Part shown: positions 1 through 5,244 of the stretch, in pieces
How positions within the stretch are numbered: the stretch's first letter is position 1
Layout: each line of letters opens with the position of its first letter
Assembly (NCBI GenBank): GCA_938042265.1
Contig: CALIRN010000233.1
Location: 1-6,168, forward strand
DNA: 6,168 nucleotides
Origin: an uncultured Eubacteriaceae bacterium
Lineage (GTDB): Bacteria; Bacillota; Clostridia; Lachnospirales; CAG-274
Direction of reading: 5' to 3'
The notes under the pieces: model-generated
Databases searched by the model: none
The model's input: the letters and a program-made list of their open reading frames with translations, nothing else
Told to the model about the DNA's origin: nothing
Translations under genes and position numbers: made by a program

Positions 1-79
1 TAATACCGCTGATATTATAAAAAACATAAAATAAAACCGTCGGCAAAACAATATTGATTAAAACGATAATTTGTTTCAT
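1..79 (-). CDS. 5' end of a hydrophobic/membrane protein gene, truncated by the window edge
   Basis: Only the first 26 codons are inside the window. An ATG at 79-77 opens a frame that reads MKQIIVLINIVLPTVLFYVF and stays open to the left edge. The visible peptide has one Lys near the N terminus followed by an almost uninterrupted hydrophobic stretch (residues about 4-21), so it is either a first transmembrane helix or an uncleaved signal anchor. A weak purine-rich GTGGA lies 8 nt before the ATG. A near-consensus promoter lies about 50 bp upstream (-35 at 167-162, -10 at 145-140), which supports this being a real gene start. The family cannot be identified from so little sequence. It is divergent from the structured RNA described at 197-405. 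Confidence 0.6.
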   Translation of the reverse strand, partial: MKQIIVLINIVLPTVLFYVFYNISGI

Positions 80-139
80 ATTATTTTCCACTTAAATTCA
101 GCCTTCAATCAAATATCATAAAATATAGTAACAAGTATA

Positions 140-167
140 ATTATACATTATTCATCATAATTTGCAA
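140..167 (-). promoter_or_regulatory. sigma-A promoter of the left-edge gene
   Basis: On the minus strand TTGCAA (167-162) is followed after 16 nt by a perfect TATAAT (145-140). Transcription would start near 133, giving a leader of about 54 nt before the ATG at 79. The -35 hexamer is its own reverse complement and is the same six base pairs used by the opposite promoter at 162-190. Confidence 0.6.
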
Positions 168-190
168 TAGATTTTTAGCAGACTTATAAT
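162..190 (+). promoter_or_regulatory. sigma-A promoter of the structured RNA
   Basis: TTGCAA (162-167) and a perfect TATAAT (185-190) are separated by the optimal 17 nt. The predicted start is A197 or nearby, 11 nt before the first base of the closing helix of the RNA. No open reading frame or ribosome binding site follows, so the promoter seems to drive an untranslated transcript. It shares its palindromic -35 with the divergent promoter at 140-167. Confidence 0.7.
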
Positions 191-196
191 TGCTGC

Positions 197-405
197 ATAC
201 AAGTTTTTAACCGACATAGCAAGTCCCCTTGCTTTTAAAGCGGAGGGTACTTAGACGCATTCAGTGGGGGTACAAGCTCCAACTGAATGTGAATGCCAAA
301 GGTATTTGTCGGTTATGAGTATATAGTGTAAGCAGAATATGAATATCCCTGACTATTTCACTAAAGATTGTCACAAATGCTGAATACAAGGGAGCTGCCT
401 CTTTT
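197..405 (+). ncRNA. stand-alone structured small RNA, about 210 nt, family not assigned (raiA is the first family to test)
   Basis: Downstream of a strong promoter, the sequence has no credible reading frame but folds well. A closing helix P1 pairs 208-216 with 307-315 (9 bp, perfect). Inside it, hairpin P2 pairs 221-234 with 238-252 (AAGU/ACUU, CCC/GGG, a wobble region, then GCUU/AAGC). Hairpin P3 pairs 256-265 with 282-291 (10 bp including one G-U). A small GCC/GGU hairpin occupies 295-303. Outside P1, UAGUG at 324-328 can pair with CACUA at 359-363. The P3 loop segment AGCUCC (275-280) is complementary to GGAGCU at 391-396, a possible long-range pseudoknot. A short U-run at 402-405 marks a plausible 3' end, but it lacks a clean terminator hairpin, so that end is uncertain. 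The next gene is on the opposite strand, which argues against a riboswitch. Size, compact multi-helix fold and host type resemble the raiA RNA of Firmicutes, but I cannot confirm that by eye. It does not fit 6S RNA, tmRNA, RNase P or SRP RNA. Confidence 0.6.
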
Positions 406-417
406 ATATAATGGATA

Positions 418-439
418 GACTGCCAAAATAAAGGCAGCC
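418..439 (-). terminator. hairpin just after the sigma/anti-sigma operon, weak terminator candidate
   Basis: Read on the minus strand, GGCTGCC (439-433) pairs with GGCAGTC (424-418), seven pairs including one G-U wobble, around an 8-nt loop. It begins 15 nt after the stop codon of the anti-sigma gene. On the plus strand one pair is lost, so the minus orientation is preferred. No proper T-run follows, so efficiency as an intrinsic terminator is doubtful. It may instead be a 3'-end stabilising hairpin. Confidence 0.35.
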
Positions 440-453
440 TCGGTTATAGTTCA

Positions 454-1359
454 TCATTTATTGGATATTATAATTTCTTCGCTGTTTTCTCCTGTTATAA
501 CCTCAATATCATATTCATTCTCAGTACTGATGCTTTCGGCTTGGCTACTGTTCTCCAACTCATCATAACCCATTTCCCTGTTAATACCGTCGATATACTC
601 CTGCGCTTTTTCCCTGTCAGCCTTTGTTTTGTCCAAATTAAGCTCAAACAGTATATTAGTGCCCTTATAGTTGGTATTTGGGGTTATAAGACCGCTGCTT
701 TCATCATAATTATATGCTTCTTTTCTATAAAAGCCGCTGTCCGTAATTGCAATATATATTTGTCTGTCCGAAAAATATTCAATATTATTGAAGTCCACAA
801 TGCGGTAAAGCACACCATCAACAAGCTGTGCAGAGTAACCGCCATTCATGGTGTAAATATTATATTGCCAAGGCTTAAGCCCCTGAATAAGCGGTGTAAC
901 AAGCACTTCATCATCGTATGTCATTTTGCTGCCATCAGTTTTTTCTATAGCAACTGCAGCATAGGTTCTGTCAGGCAATGGCTCACCGTTATACTCAGGT
1001 ATAGAGTCACTGATGTTTTTGCCCGAAGTAATGCCAAGCAGGGTTGCCTTATAGTCACCCATACTTTCGGTATGAGTGCTTACAATACTTTCTTCACTAA
1101 AAGCTTCCGAAAGCTTATTATCACCCATATCCTTTGCAAGCATATCCTCCGTCATATACCTGTATGCTGCAAAAGCCGTTGTTGCACTGATAAAAATTGC
1201 ACATACTGCCGCTAAAATAACTTTTTTATTCATATTTCTCTTCCTTTCCTCAGGGCAGTAATTTTCAAGCTGAATATTAATATTTTTCCAAATTCTCTCC
1301 TTTGCTTTGTTCGATGGATTAATTTTATTTAAGGAGTTGATTATTTTATTATTTTTCAT
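454..1359 (-). CDS. putative anti-sigma factor, single-pass membrane protein
   Basis: The product of 301 aa has a short basic cytoplasmic segment (residues 1-45, rich in Lys and Asn), one transmembrane helix (about 46-66, KVILAAVCAIFISATTAFAA) and a large polar extracytoplasmic domain (67-301) ending in an acidic, Ser/Glu-rich tail. This is the usual architecture of Firmicutes anti-sigma factors that hold an ECF sigma factor at the membrane and release it on an envelope signal. The extracytoplasmic part resembles DUF4179-like proteins, but I cannot assign the domain firmly. No zinc-binding H-x3-C-x2-C motif is visible near the N terminus, so it is not a classical ZAS protein. The frame is open from a GTG at 1368, but ATG at 1359 is preferred because AGGCGG lies about 8 nt before it. 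That start overlaps the sigma gene by 11 nt, implying translational coupling. The assignment as anti-sigma rests mainly on this position and topology. Confidence 0.75.
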   Translation of the reverse strand: MKNNKIINSLNKINPSNKAKERIWKNINIQLENYCPEERKRNMNKKVILAAVCAIFISATTAFAAYRYMTEDMLAKDMGDNKLSEAFSEESIVSTHTESMGDYKATLLGITSGKNISDSIPEYNGEPLPDRTYAAVAIEKTDGSKMTYDDEVLVTPLIQGLKPWQYNIYTMNGGYSAQLVDGVLYRIVDFNNIEYFSDRQIYIAITDSGFYRKEAYNYDESSGLITPNTNYKGTNILFELNLDKTKADREKAQEYIDGINREMGYDELENSSQAESISTENEYDIEVITGENSEEIIISNK

Positions 1360-1849
1360 CAAAATCACCGCCTAATCTTTCTTTTAAAATTTGCCGTCCC
1401 TTATGTAGATAAACACGTATTGTTGCTTTTGGCCTGTGCATAATCCCGGCAATTTCTTTACAGCTGAAGCCCTCATAATAATACAAATATATGGAGGTCT
1501 TGTATTTATCGGGCAGAGCCATAACGGCAATAAGAGTTTCGTCAATATCAAAGTTGTCATATAGCAATAATGAGTTTTCATAATCCGATATATTTTCTCT
1601 TTTGCTCCATTTGGATTTCAAAAAATCCTTGCATATATTGCCCGCCGTTACTATAAGCCACGCTTTTTCATGTTCATAATTTAAAAACGGCTTGTTGTAT
1701 GAAATAAGCTTTAAAAAGGTGTTTTGAACCATATCCTCCGTATCAGAGGGGTTTTTCATATAAGTAAAGCAAACACGATATACCGTATCGGCATTTCTTT
1801 CATAAGCTTCCCTTATTTCTCTGTCCGTACGCAACAAAGATTTAGGCAT
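1349..1849 (-). CDS. RNA polymerase sigma factor, ECF subfamily (sigma-70 family)
   Basis: The 166-aa product has the two-domain layout of ECF sigma factors. Region 2 covers residues about 10-80 and contains the core-binding signature DTEDMVQNTFLKL (36-48) preceded by VYRVCFTYMKNPS. A short linker follows, then region 4 (about 105-158) with LPDKYKTSIYLYYYEGFS leading into the helix-turn-helix KEIAGIMHRPKATIRVYLHK (131-150), which reads the -35 element. Regions 1.1 and 3 are absent, as expected. The open frame extends upstream to a TTG at 1867, but ATG at 1849 is chosen because AAGGGGG lies 7 nt before it. It is the first gene of an operon with the overlapping anti-sigma gene, and an ECF-type promoter lies directly upstream. 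Its regulon is unknown; this pair type commonly answers antimicrobial or cell-wall stress. Confidence 0.92.
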   Translation of the reverse strand: MPKSLLRTDREIREAYERNADTVYRVCFTYMKNPSDTEDMVQNTFLKLISYNKPFLNYEHEKAWLIVTAGNICKDFLKSKWSKRENISDYENSLLLYDNFDIDETLIAVMALPDKYKTSIYLYYYEGFSCKEIAGIMHRPKATIRVYLHKGRQILKERLGGDFDEK

Positions 1850-1874
1850 TTTTATACCCCCTTTCAATAATAAT

Positions 1875-1900
1875 ACGATTCAGCTTTTAAAAATGTTTAG
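1875..1900 (-). promoter_or_regulatory. candidate ECF-type autoregulatory promoter of the sigma/anti-sigma operon
   Basis: On the minus strand CTAAAC (1900-1895) and CGTATT (1877-1872) stand with exactly 17 nt between AAC and CGT. This matches the general ECF promoter form (AAC in the -35, CGT in the -10, 16-17 nt spacing). A start near 1868 would leave a leader of about 19 nt that includes the AAGGGGG ribosome binding site. I found no good sigma-A promoter in the same interval, which favours autoregulation, but the motif is short. Confidence 0.45.
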
Positions 1901-1926
1901 GCAAATCAAGGATATTCAAATTAAAT

Positions 1927-2031
1927 GGGGCTGTCGCACTAAAAAAATGATATGCTCCCTTCTAGGTAAACAAGTGAAATAATAAAAACTTGTCACTTAG
2001 AAGGGAGCATATCATTTAGTGCAACAGCCCC
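1927..2031. repeat. 105-nt near-perfect inverted repeat, MITE-like element
   Basis: The element begins GGGGCTGTCGCACT (1927-1940) and ends AGTGCAACAGCCCC (2018-2031), which are inverted copies with one mismatch. Next comes a perfect 20-bp inner arm (1945-1964 with 1998-2017), and the arms continue imperfectly toward a short AT-rich centre, where CAAGT (1971-1975) faces ACTTG near 1988-1992. The left arm carries seven A residues (1941-1947) where the right has three T residues. There is no reading frame inside and no clear target-site duplication. Terminal GGGGCTGT repeats are typical of transposon ends, so this is probably a small non-autonomous element whose transposase is elsewhere. It sits between trpD (stop 10 nt away) and the sigma operon. 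Confidence 0.7.
1941..2017 (-). terminator. intrinsic terminator for trpD inside the inverted repeat
   Basis: Read on the minus strand, the inner 20-bp stem (2017-1998 with 1964-1945) includes GATATGCTCCCTTCTA and its complement, and seven T residues (1947-1941) come at its 3' base, the last three of them within the stem. This is a stem plus U-run arrangement in the sense of trpD, starting 24 nt after the trpD stop. On the plus strand the corresponding run is only three T, so termination should be directional. Confidence 0.6.
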
Positions 2032-2040
2032 ACAAAAACA

Positions 2041-3060
2041 CTATTTATTTGAAAATTCCGCAAGCTCCTTAATTTTATCAAGCGCAAGACCTTTGTCAAT
2101 GGTATCCTTTGCAATTTCAATACCCTCCTTAATACTGTCAGCCTTACCTCCCACATAAATAGCGGCACCTGCATTAAGCAGAACAATATCTCGCTTTGCA
2201 CCTGTCTTGCCCGACAGAATATCCCTTGTAATTTCAGCATTAGCTTCACCCTGACCACCCTTAAGCTCCTCAGCCGAAGCATACTCAAAGCCGTAGTCCT
2301 TAGGGTCAAGCTCATAGGTTTCAACTCTGCCGTCTTTAATTTCGGAAACTGTTGTTTTACCGGTAACGGTTATCTCATCCATACCGTCAAAGCCCGAAAC
2401 AATCATGGCTCTTTCAACTCCCATAGCCTGCATTGCATGAGCAATAGGCTCTGTTAAGCTGTTTGAATATACACCGATAAGGGCTGCCTTTGCATTTGAT
2501 GGATTTGAAACGGGACCAAGAATATTGAATATGGTTCTGATACCCATATCCTTGCGTGCCTGACCAACGTTTTTCATGGATTTATTGAAAATTTGGGCAA
2601 ACATAAAACCGATACCCACCTTTTCAATACATTTCTGAACCTGAGGTGCCTCAAGCATAATATTAACACCCAAGGACTCCAGCACATCAGCTGCACCGCT
2701 TTTACTTGAAATAGCTCTGTTGCCATGCTTTGCAACAGGCACACCAGCCGCTGCCGCAACAAAGGCTGATGTTGTTGATATATTAAAGGTATTTGTACCG
2801 TCGCCGCCGGTGCCCACAAGGTCGATATAACTGCCTTCAACCTTTGGTGCCACATGGTCGGCCTTTGCCTGCATAACCGTTGCACAGCCTACAATTTCAT
2901 CAATTGTTTCACCCTTCATACGCAGGGCAGTCAAAAAGCTGCCAAGCTGTGCCTGTGTTGCCTCTCCGCCAAGCATAATGCCCATAACACACTCTGCCTC
3001 ACTGCGTGTAAGATCAATACCTCTTACAACCTTATCAATAGCTTCCTTCATTGTAATCAT
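2041..3060 (-). CDS. trpD: anthranilate phosphoribosyltransferase
   Basis: This 339-aa cytoplasmic enzyme joins anthranilate and PRPP to give N-(5'-phosphoribosyl)anthranilate, the second step of tryptophan synthesis. The length is normal for the family. A small helical N-terminal domain (about 1-65) precedes the alpha/beta domain. Visible PRPP/anthranilate motifs are GTGGDGTNTFNIST (83-96), KHGNRAISSKSGAADVLE (111-128), IRTIFNILGPVSNP (174-187) and the acidic metal-binding pair in DGMDE (225-229). The region that reads FAxxxHPAM in well-studied homologues reads FAQIFNKSM here (154-162), so the usual His is Asn; the enzyme may still be active. The start at 3060 follows GAGGAG by 9 nt. No other trp gene is present within the window, and the gene has its own promoter, so it is not within an ordinary contiguous trp operon here. 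A TrpD-like paralogue with another substrate is possible but less likely. Confidence 0.92.
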   Translation of the reverse strand: MITMKEAIDKVVRGIDLTRSEAECVMGIMLGGEATQAQLGSFLTALRMKGETIDEIVGCATVMQAKADHVAPKVEGSYIDLVGTGGDGTNTFNISTTSAFVAAAAGVPVAKHGNRAISSKSGAADVLESLGVNIMLEAPQVQKCIEKVGIGFMFAQIFNKSMKNVGQARKDMGIRTIFNILGPVSNPSNAKAALIGVYSNSLTEPIAHAMQAMGVERAMIVSGFDGMDEITVTGKTTVSEIKDGRVETYELDPKDYGFEYASAEELKGGQGEANAEITRDILSGKTGAKRDIVLLNAGAAIYVGGKADSIKEGIEIAKDTIDKGLALDKIKELAEFSNK

Positions 3061-3130
3061 AAATCTAATCTCCTCTCATCTATTTACTTTTCTATTCTAA
3101 TCTAATGCAAACCATCATGTACATAGCTCA

Positions 3131-3159
3131 ATTATATTACCTATTGCCATCAATTTCAA
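3131..3159 (-). promoter_or_regulatory. sigma-A promoter of trpD
   Basis: On the minus strand TTGAAA (3159-3154) and a perfect TATAAT (3136-3131) are separated by 17 nt. The predicted start is near 3124, giving a leader of about 64 nt. The leader shows no run of Trp codons, no T-box GGTGG element and no obvious attenuator hairpin. The promoter lies only 8 nt beyond the stop of the MATE gene, with no terminator in between, so read-through from MATE is also possible. Confidence 0.7.
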
Positions 3160-3166
3160 GTATTTT

Positions 3167-4516
3167 TTATGCAGTTTTCAATTTTCCGTCCACTGTTATC
3201 CACTTACCCATTTTAAACCTTATAACAAATACAATACCTCTTAAACATTCATCACACGCCATGGCAATCCAAATACCGACAAGCCCCATACCATATGCCA
3301 CGCCCAACAAATATCCTCCGCCAACTGCCACAAGCCACGCTGAAAATACGCTTATCAGTACAGGAAAGTTGACATCACCCGTTGCCACAAGGCACTTAAC
3401 CATTGTAATATTCACGGAACGTCCTATCTCAAGTATTATTTCAACCAGCAGTATTTTTTTACCCAAAGCCAATATTTCAGGATTATCGGTAAACATACGG
3501 AATACCAAACCACTGTTAAGATACATAAGCACCGTAAGTGTTACCGATACGCATATTGAAATTATAACCGAAGAATTAACTCTTTTCTTTACACTGTCAA
3601 AATTGCCCACACCCATTAAATAGCCCGTAATAATCTGTGTAGCCTGTGCAATGGCTATGGAGTATACATAAGCAATGTTTGCCAGTATATAACAGTATAC
3701 CTTTGTATTAATAACTATTGTACCAAAAAGATTTATAAATCTTTGAATACAAATCTGTGACAGATTATAGCTGACTGCTTCACCGCCCGAAGGAAGCGCT
3801 ATCAGCAAAAGCTGCTTAAGAGTTTTGCCTGATAATGCCCGCATTAAAAAGAAATCAAGACTCATATTTGTATTTTTAACAAGAGTGAATAAAATAAGTC
3901 CAAGCCCCAGCACCTTGCTGAAGTCTGTTGAAACAGCCGCACCCATAATACCAAGCCTGGGCATACCAAAAAGACCGTTTATAAGTATCGCATTGCCGAT
4001 AATATTAATAACATTCATAATAACAGCAACAAGCATTATCTCCTTATTTTTATTGTAGCTGCGCAAAACAGCCACAGCCACCATATACATAGCCTGTACC
4101 ACTATAAAAGAGCCTACCACCATTGTAAAGTAACATGTTTCCTCCATAATTTCATCAGGCACATTAAGCCAGCCAAACAGTATCTTGCGCCAAAACACCA
4201 GTGCAACAGTTACAAGCACACCAAAAAACAGCATAACAGCAACGGAAACACTTGCAACAACCTTGCTTTTATCCTTTTCTCCTGCACCTATGGATTTGGA
4301 TATAAGAATAGTTGTTGCCACACTCATGGCATTAAGTACAATTATAATAATATTCATAACCTGATTTCCGTTGCCAATAGCCGCAACAGAATTCTGCGAT
4401 ACACGGCTGACCATAATCTGATCCATATTACCTACCATAAGCTGTAAAAGCAGCTCAAAGAAAATAGGCACCGACATTTTAAAAACACCCTTTGCAGAGT
4501 TATCGTACATTTCCAT
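3167..4516 (-). CDS. MATE-family efflux transporter (multidrug/cation antiporter)
   Basis: The 449-aa membrane protein has the size and two-lobed layout of MATE transporters, with about 12 hydrophobic segments. Lobe 1 (about 10-225) begins with the family pattern SVPIFFELLLQLMVGNMDQI (15-34), followed by a long helix and ISKSIGAGEKDKS (72-84). Lobe 2 (about 230-440) repeats this with LLLIALPSGGEAVSYNLSQ (236-254) and QIITGYLMGVGNFDSVKKR (294-312). The family exports cationic drugs, dyes or metabolites in exchange for Na+ or H+; the substrate here cannot be told. The frame is open up to 4627, but ATG at 4516 is preferred: GGGAG lies 7 nt before it and the protein then starts as other MATE proteins do, just before the first helix. 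It is divergent from the ECF S component gene, with a 186-bp control region between them. Confidence 0.93.
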   Translation of the reverse strand: MEMYDNSAKGVFKMSVPIFFELLLQLMVGNMDQIMVSRVSQNSVAAIGNGNQVMNIIIIVLNAMSVATTILISKSIGAGEKDKSKVVASVSVAVMLFFGVLVTVALVFWRKILFGWLNVPDEIMEETCYFTMVVGSFIVVQAMYMVAVAVLRSYNKNKEIMLVAVIMNVINIIGNAILINGLFGMPRLGIMGAAVSTDFSKVLGLGLILFTLVKNTNMSLDFFLMRALSGKTLKQLLLIALPSGGEAVSYNLSQICIQRFINLFGTIVINTKVYCYILANIAYVYSIAIAQATQIITGYLMGVGNFDSVKKRVNSSVIISICVSVTLTVLMYLNSGLVFRMFTDNPEILALGKKILLVEIILEIGRSVNITMVKCLVATGDVNFPVLISVFSAWLVAVGGGYLLGVAYGMGLVGIWIAMACDECLRGIVFVIRFKMGKWITVDGKLKTA

Positions 4517-4546
4517 ATTAAATCTCCCATTAACCTTTTTTGCCGA

Positions 4547-4552
4547 ATTATA
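4547..4552 (-). promoter_or_regulatory. possible -10 element of the MATE gene
   Basis: A perfect TATAAT reads on the minus strand at 4552-4547, 31 bp before the ATG at 4516 and upstream of the GGGAG ribosome binding site. No good -35 lies at the proper distance: the nearby TTGCAT copies are 13 or 21 nt away. The promoter may therefore be weak or depend on an activator. Confidence 0.4.
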
Positions 4553-4610
4553 TTCTAACATATATATGCAATAATGCAAGTTATCTTTAATAAGGCACAC
4601 AGCACGCCGC

Positions 4611-4630
4611 AAATTGTATGGGTACAATTT
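4611..4630. promoter_or_regulatory. 20-bp inverted repeat, candidate operator
   Basis: AAATTGTA (4611-4618) and TACAATTT (4623-4630) form a perfect 8-bp inverted repeat around TGGG. It ends 10 bp before the -35 of the plus-strand operon and lies about 60 bp upstream of the MATE -10. Size and symmetry suit a dimeric regulator. I do not recognise it as a known operator; it does not match the BirA operator half-site TTGTAAACC. A DNA hairpin with no function remains possible. Confidence 0.4.
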
Positions 4631-4640
4631 CTTTGCATAG

Positions 4641-4669
4641 TAGACAAAACATTTTTACCGTGCTATCAT
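4641..4669 (+). promoter_or_regulatory. sigma-A promoter of the S component/amidohydrolase operon
   Basis: TAGACA (4641-4646) and TATCAT (4664-4669), each one base from consensus, are 17 nt apart. The -10 is extended by TGC (4661-4663). The predicted start is near 4676, leaving a leader of about 27 nt that contains GGAGG, so there is no room for a riboswitch in the leader. Confidence 0.6.
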
Positions 4670-4702
4670 CTACTCAATAAAAAAATATATGGAGGAATTA
4701 TT

Positions 4703-5242
4703 ATGAAAGATGTTAACACTGCTACTGTCCCCTACAGCGACTCAAAGGTAAAATCAATTACCAAGACAGGTATTATGGCTGCTCTTGTTTTTCTTGCAAC
4801 CTTTATTATTAAAATACCGTCACCAAACGGCTATACACATTTAGGCGACTGCCTTATATTTGTAGCTGTGCTTATCCTCGGTACTAAAAGAGGCGCTTTT
4901 GCAGGAGGTATGGGTGCCGCACTTGCAGACCTTATGGGAGGATATACCCAGTGGATTTTGCCAACCTTCTTTATTAAGGCAATTATGGCAATTATAATGG
5001 GCTCTATTACATACAAGATGTTTCCAAAGCTTCGTTTTGGATGGCTGATTGGCGCAATATTAGGAGGTATTGTACAGATTATTTTATATACAGCCGCAAA
5101 AATTCCCATGTACGGTATTGCTTATGCAATCACGAGAATGCCGGGACTTACACTGCAGACTATCTTTGGTGTAATAATTGCTGCCGTAATAATTGCAGTA
5201 TTAAATGAATCTCATCTTATTCAAAAGCTCAGGGAGGTATAA
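4703..5242 (+). CDS. ECF transporter S component (substrate-binding membrane subunit)
   Basis: The 179-aa, very hydrophobic protein has five to six predicted membrane helices (roughly 22-37, 50-60, 64-80, 86-104, 112-132, 152-168). The first helix is Ala-rich, as in S components that dock on EcfT. The segment IPSPNGYTHLGDCLIFVAVL (38-57) followed by LGTKRGAFAGGMGAALADL (59-77) is the typical start of the ECF-ribofla_trS/DUF1393-type S proteins. Such proteins bind a vitamin or related small molecule with high affinity and use a shared EcfA/EcfA'/EcfT energising module, which is not in this window and must be encoded elsewhere. The ligand cannot be told from sequence. The frame is open from 4574, but ATG at 4703 is clearly the start: GGAGG lies 7 nt before it and the first hydrophobic segment then follows a short polar N terminus. 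It is translated together with the amidohydrolase gene 2 nt downstream. Confidence 0.88.
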   Translation: MKDVNTATVPYSDSKVKSITKTGIMAALVFLATFIIKIPSPNGYTHLGDCLIFVAVLILGTKRGAFAGGMGAALADLMGGYTQWILPTFFIKAIMAIIMGSITYKMFPKLRFGWLIGAILGGIVQIILYTAAKIPMYGIAYAITRMPGLTLQTIFGVIIAAVIIAVLNESHLIQKLREV

Positions 5243-5244
5243 TA

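Noticed and set aside
197..405. 6S RNA, riboswitch or T-box identity for the structured RNA
   Set aside because: There is no long rod with a central bubble and paired ends as in 6S, no T-box GGTGG element, and no downstream gene on the same strand for a riboswitch to control.
541..1215. Long plus-strand open frame opposite the anti-sigma gene
   Set aside because: It has no ribosome binding site, a Cys/Ile/Lys-rich composition without a recognisable domain, and is explained as the antisense shadow of the minus-strand gene.
1850..1867. Upstream TTG start that would lengthen the sigma factor by six residues
   Set aside because: The extension would be translated across the AAGGGGG ribosome binding site that serves the ATG at 1849, and homologues begin near the latter.
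3061..3124. Tryptophan attenuator or T-box in the trpD leader
   Set aside because: The leader is only about 64 nt, has no Trp codon cluster and no competing hairpins.
3105..3623. Plus-strand open frame opposite the end of the MATE gene
   Set aside because: Its Ser/Thr/Pro/Ile-rich translation is what antisense of a membrane protein gives, and no ribosome binding site precedes it.
4517..4627. Longer N terminus of the MATE protein
   Set aside because: The added 37 residues are polar, cover the MATE -10 candidate and the GGGAG ribosome binding site, and are absent from the normal family layout.
4574..4702. Longer N terminus of the ECF S component
   Set aside because: It would cover the promoter and the GGAGG site at 4691-4695; the ATG at 4703 has ideal spacing.
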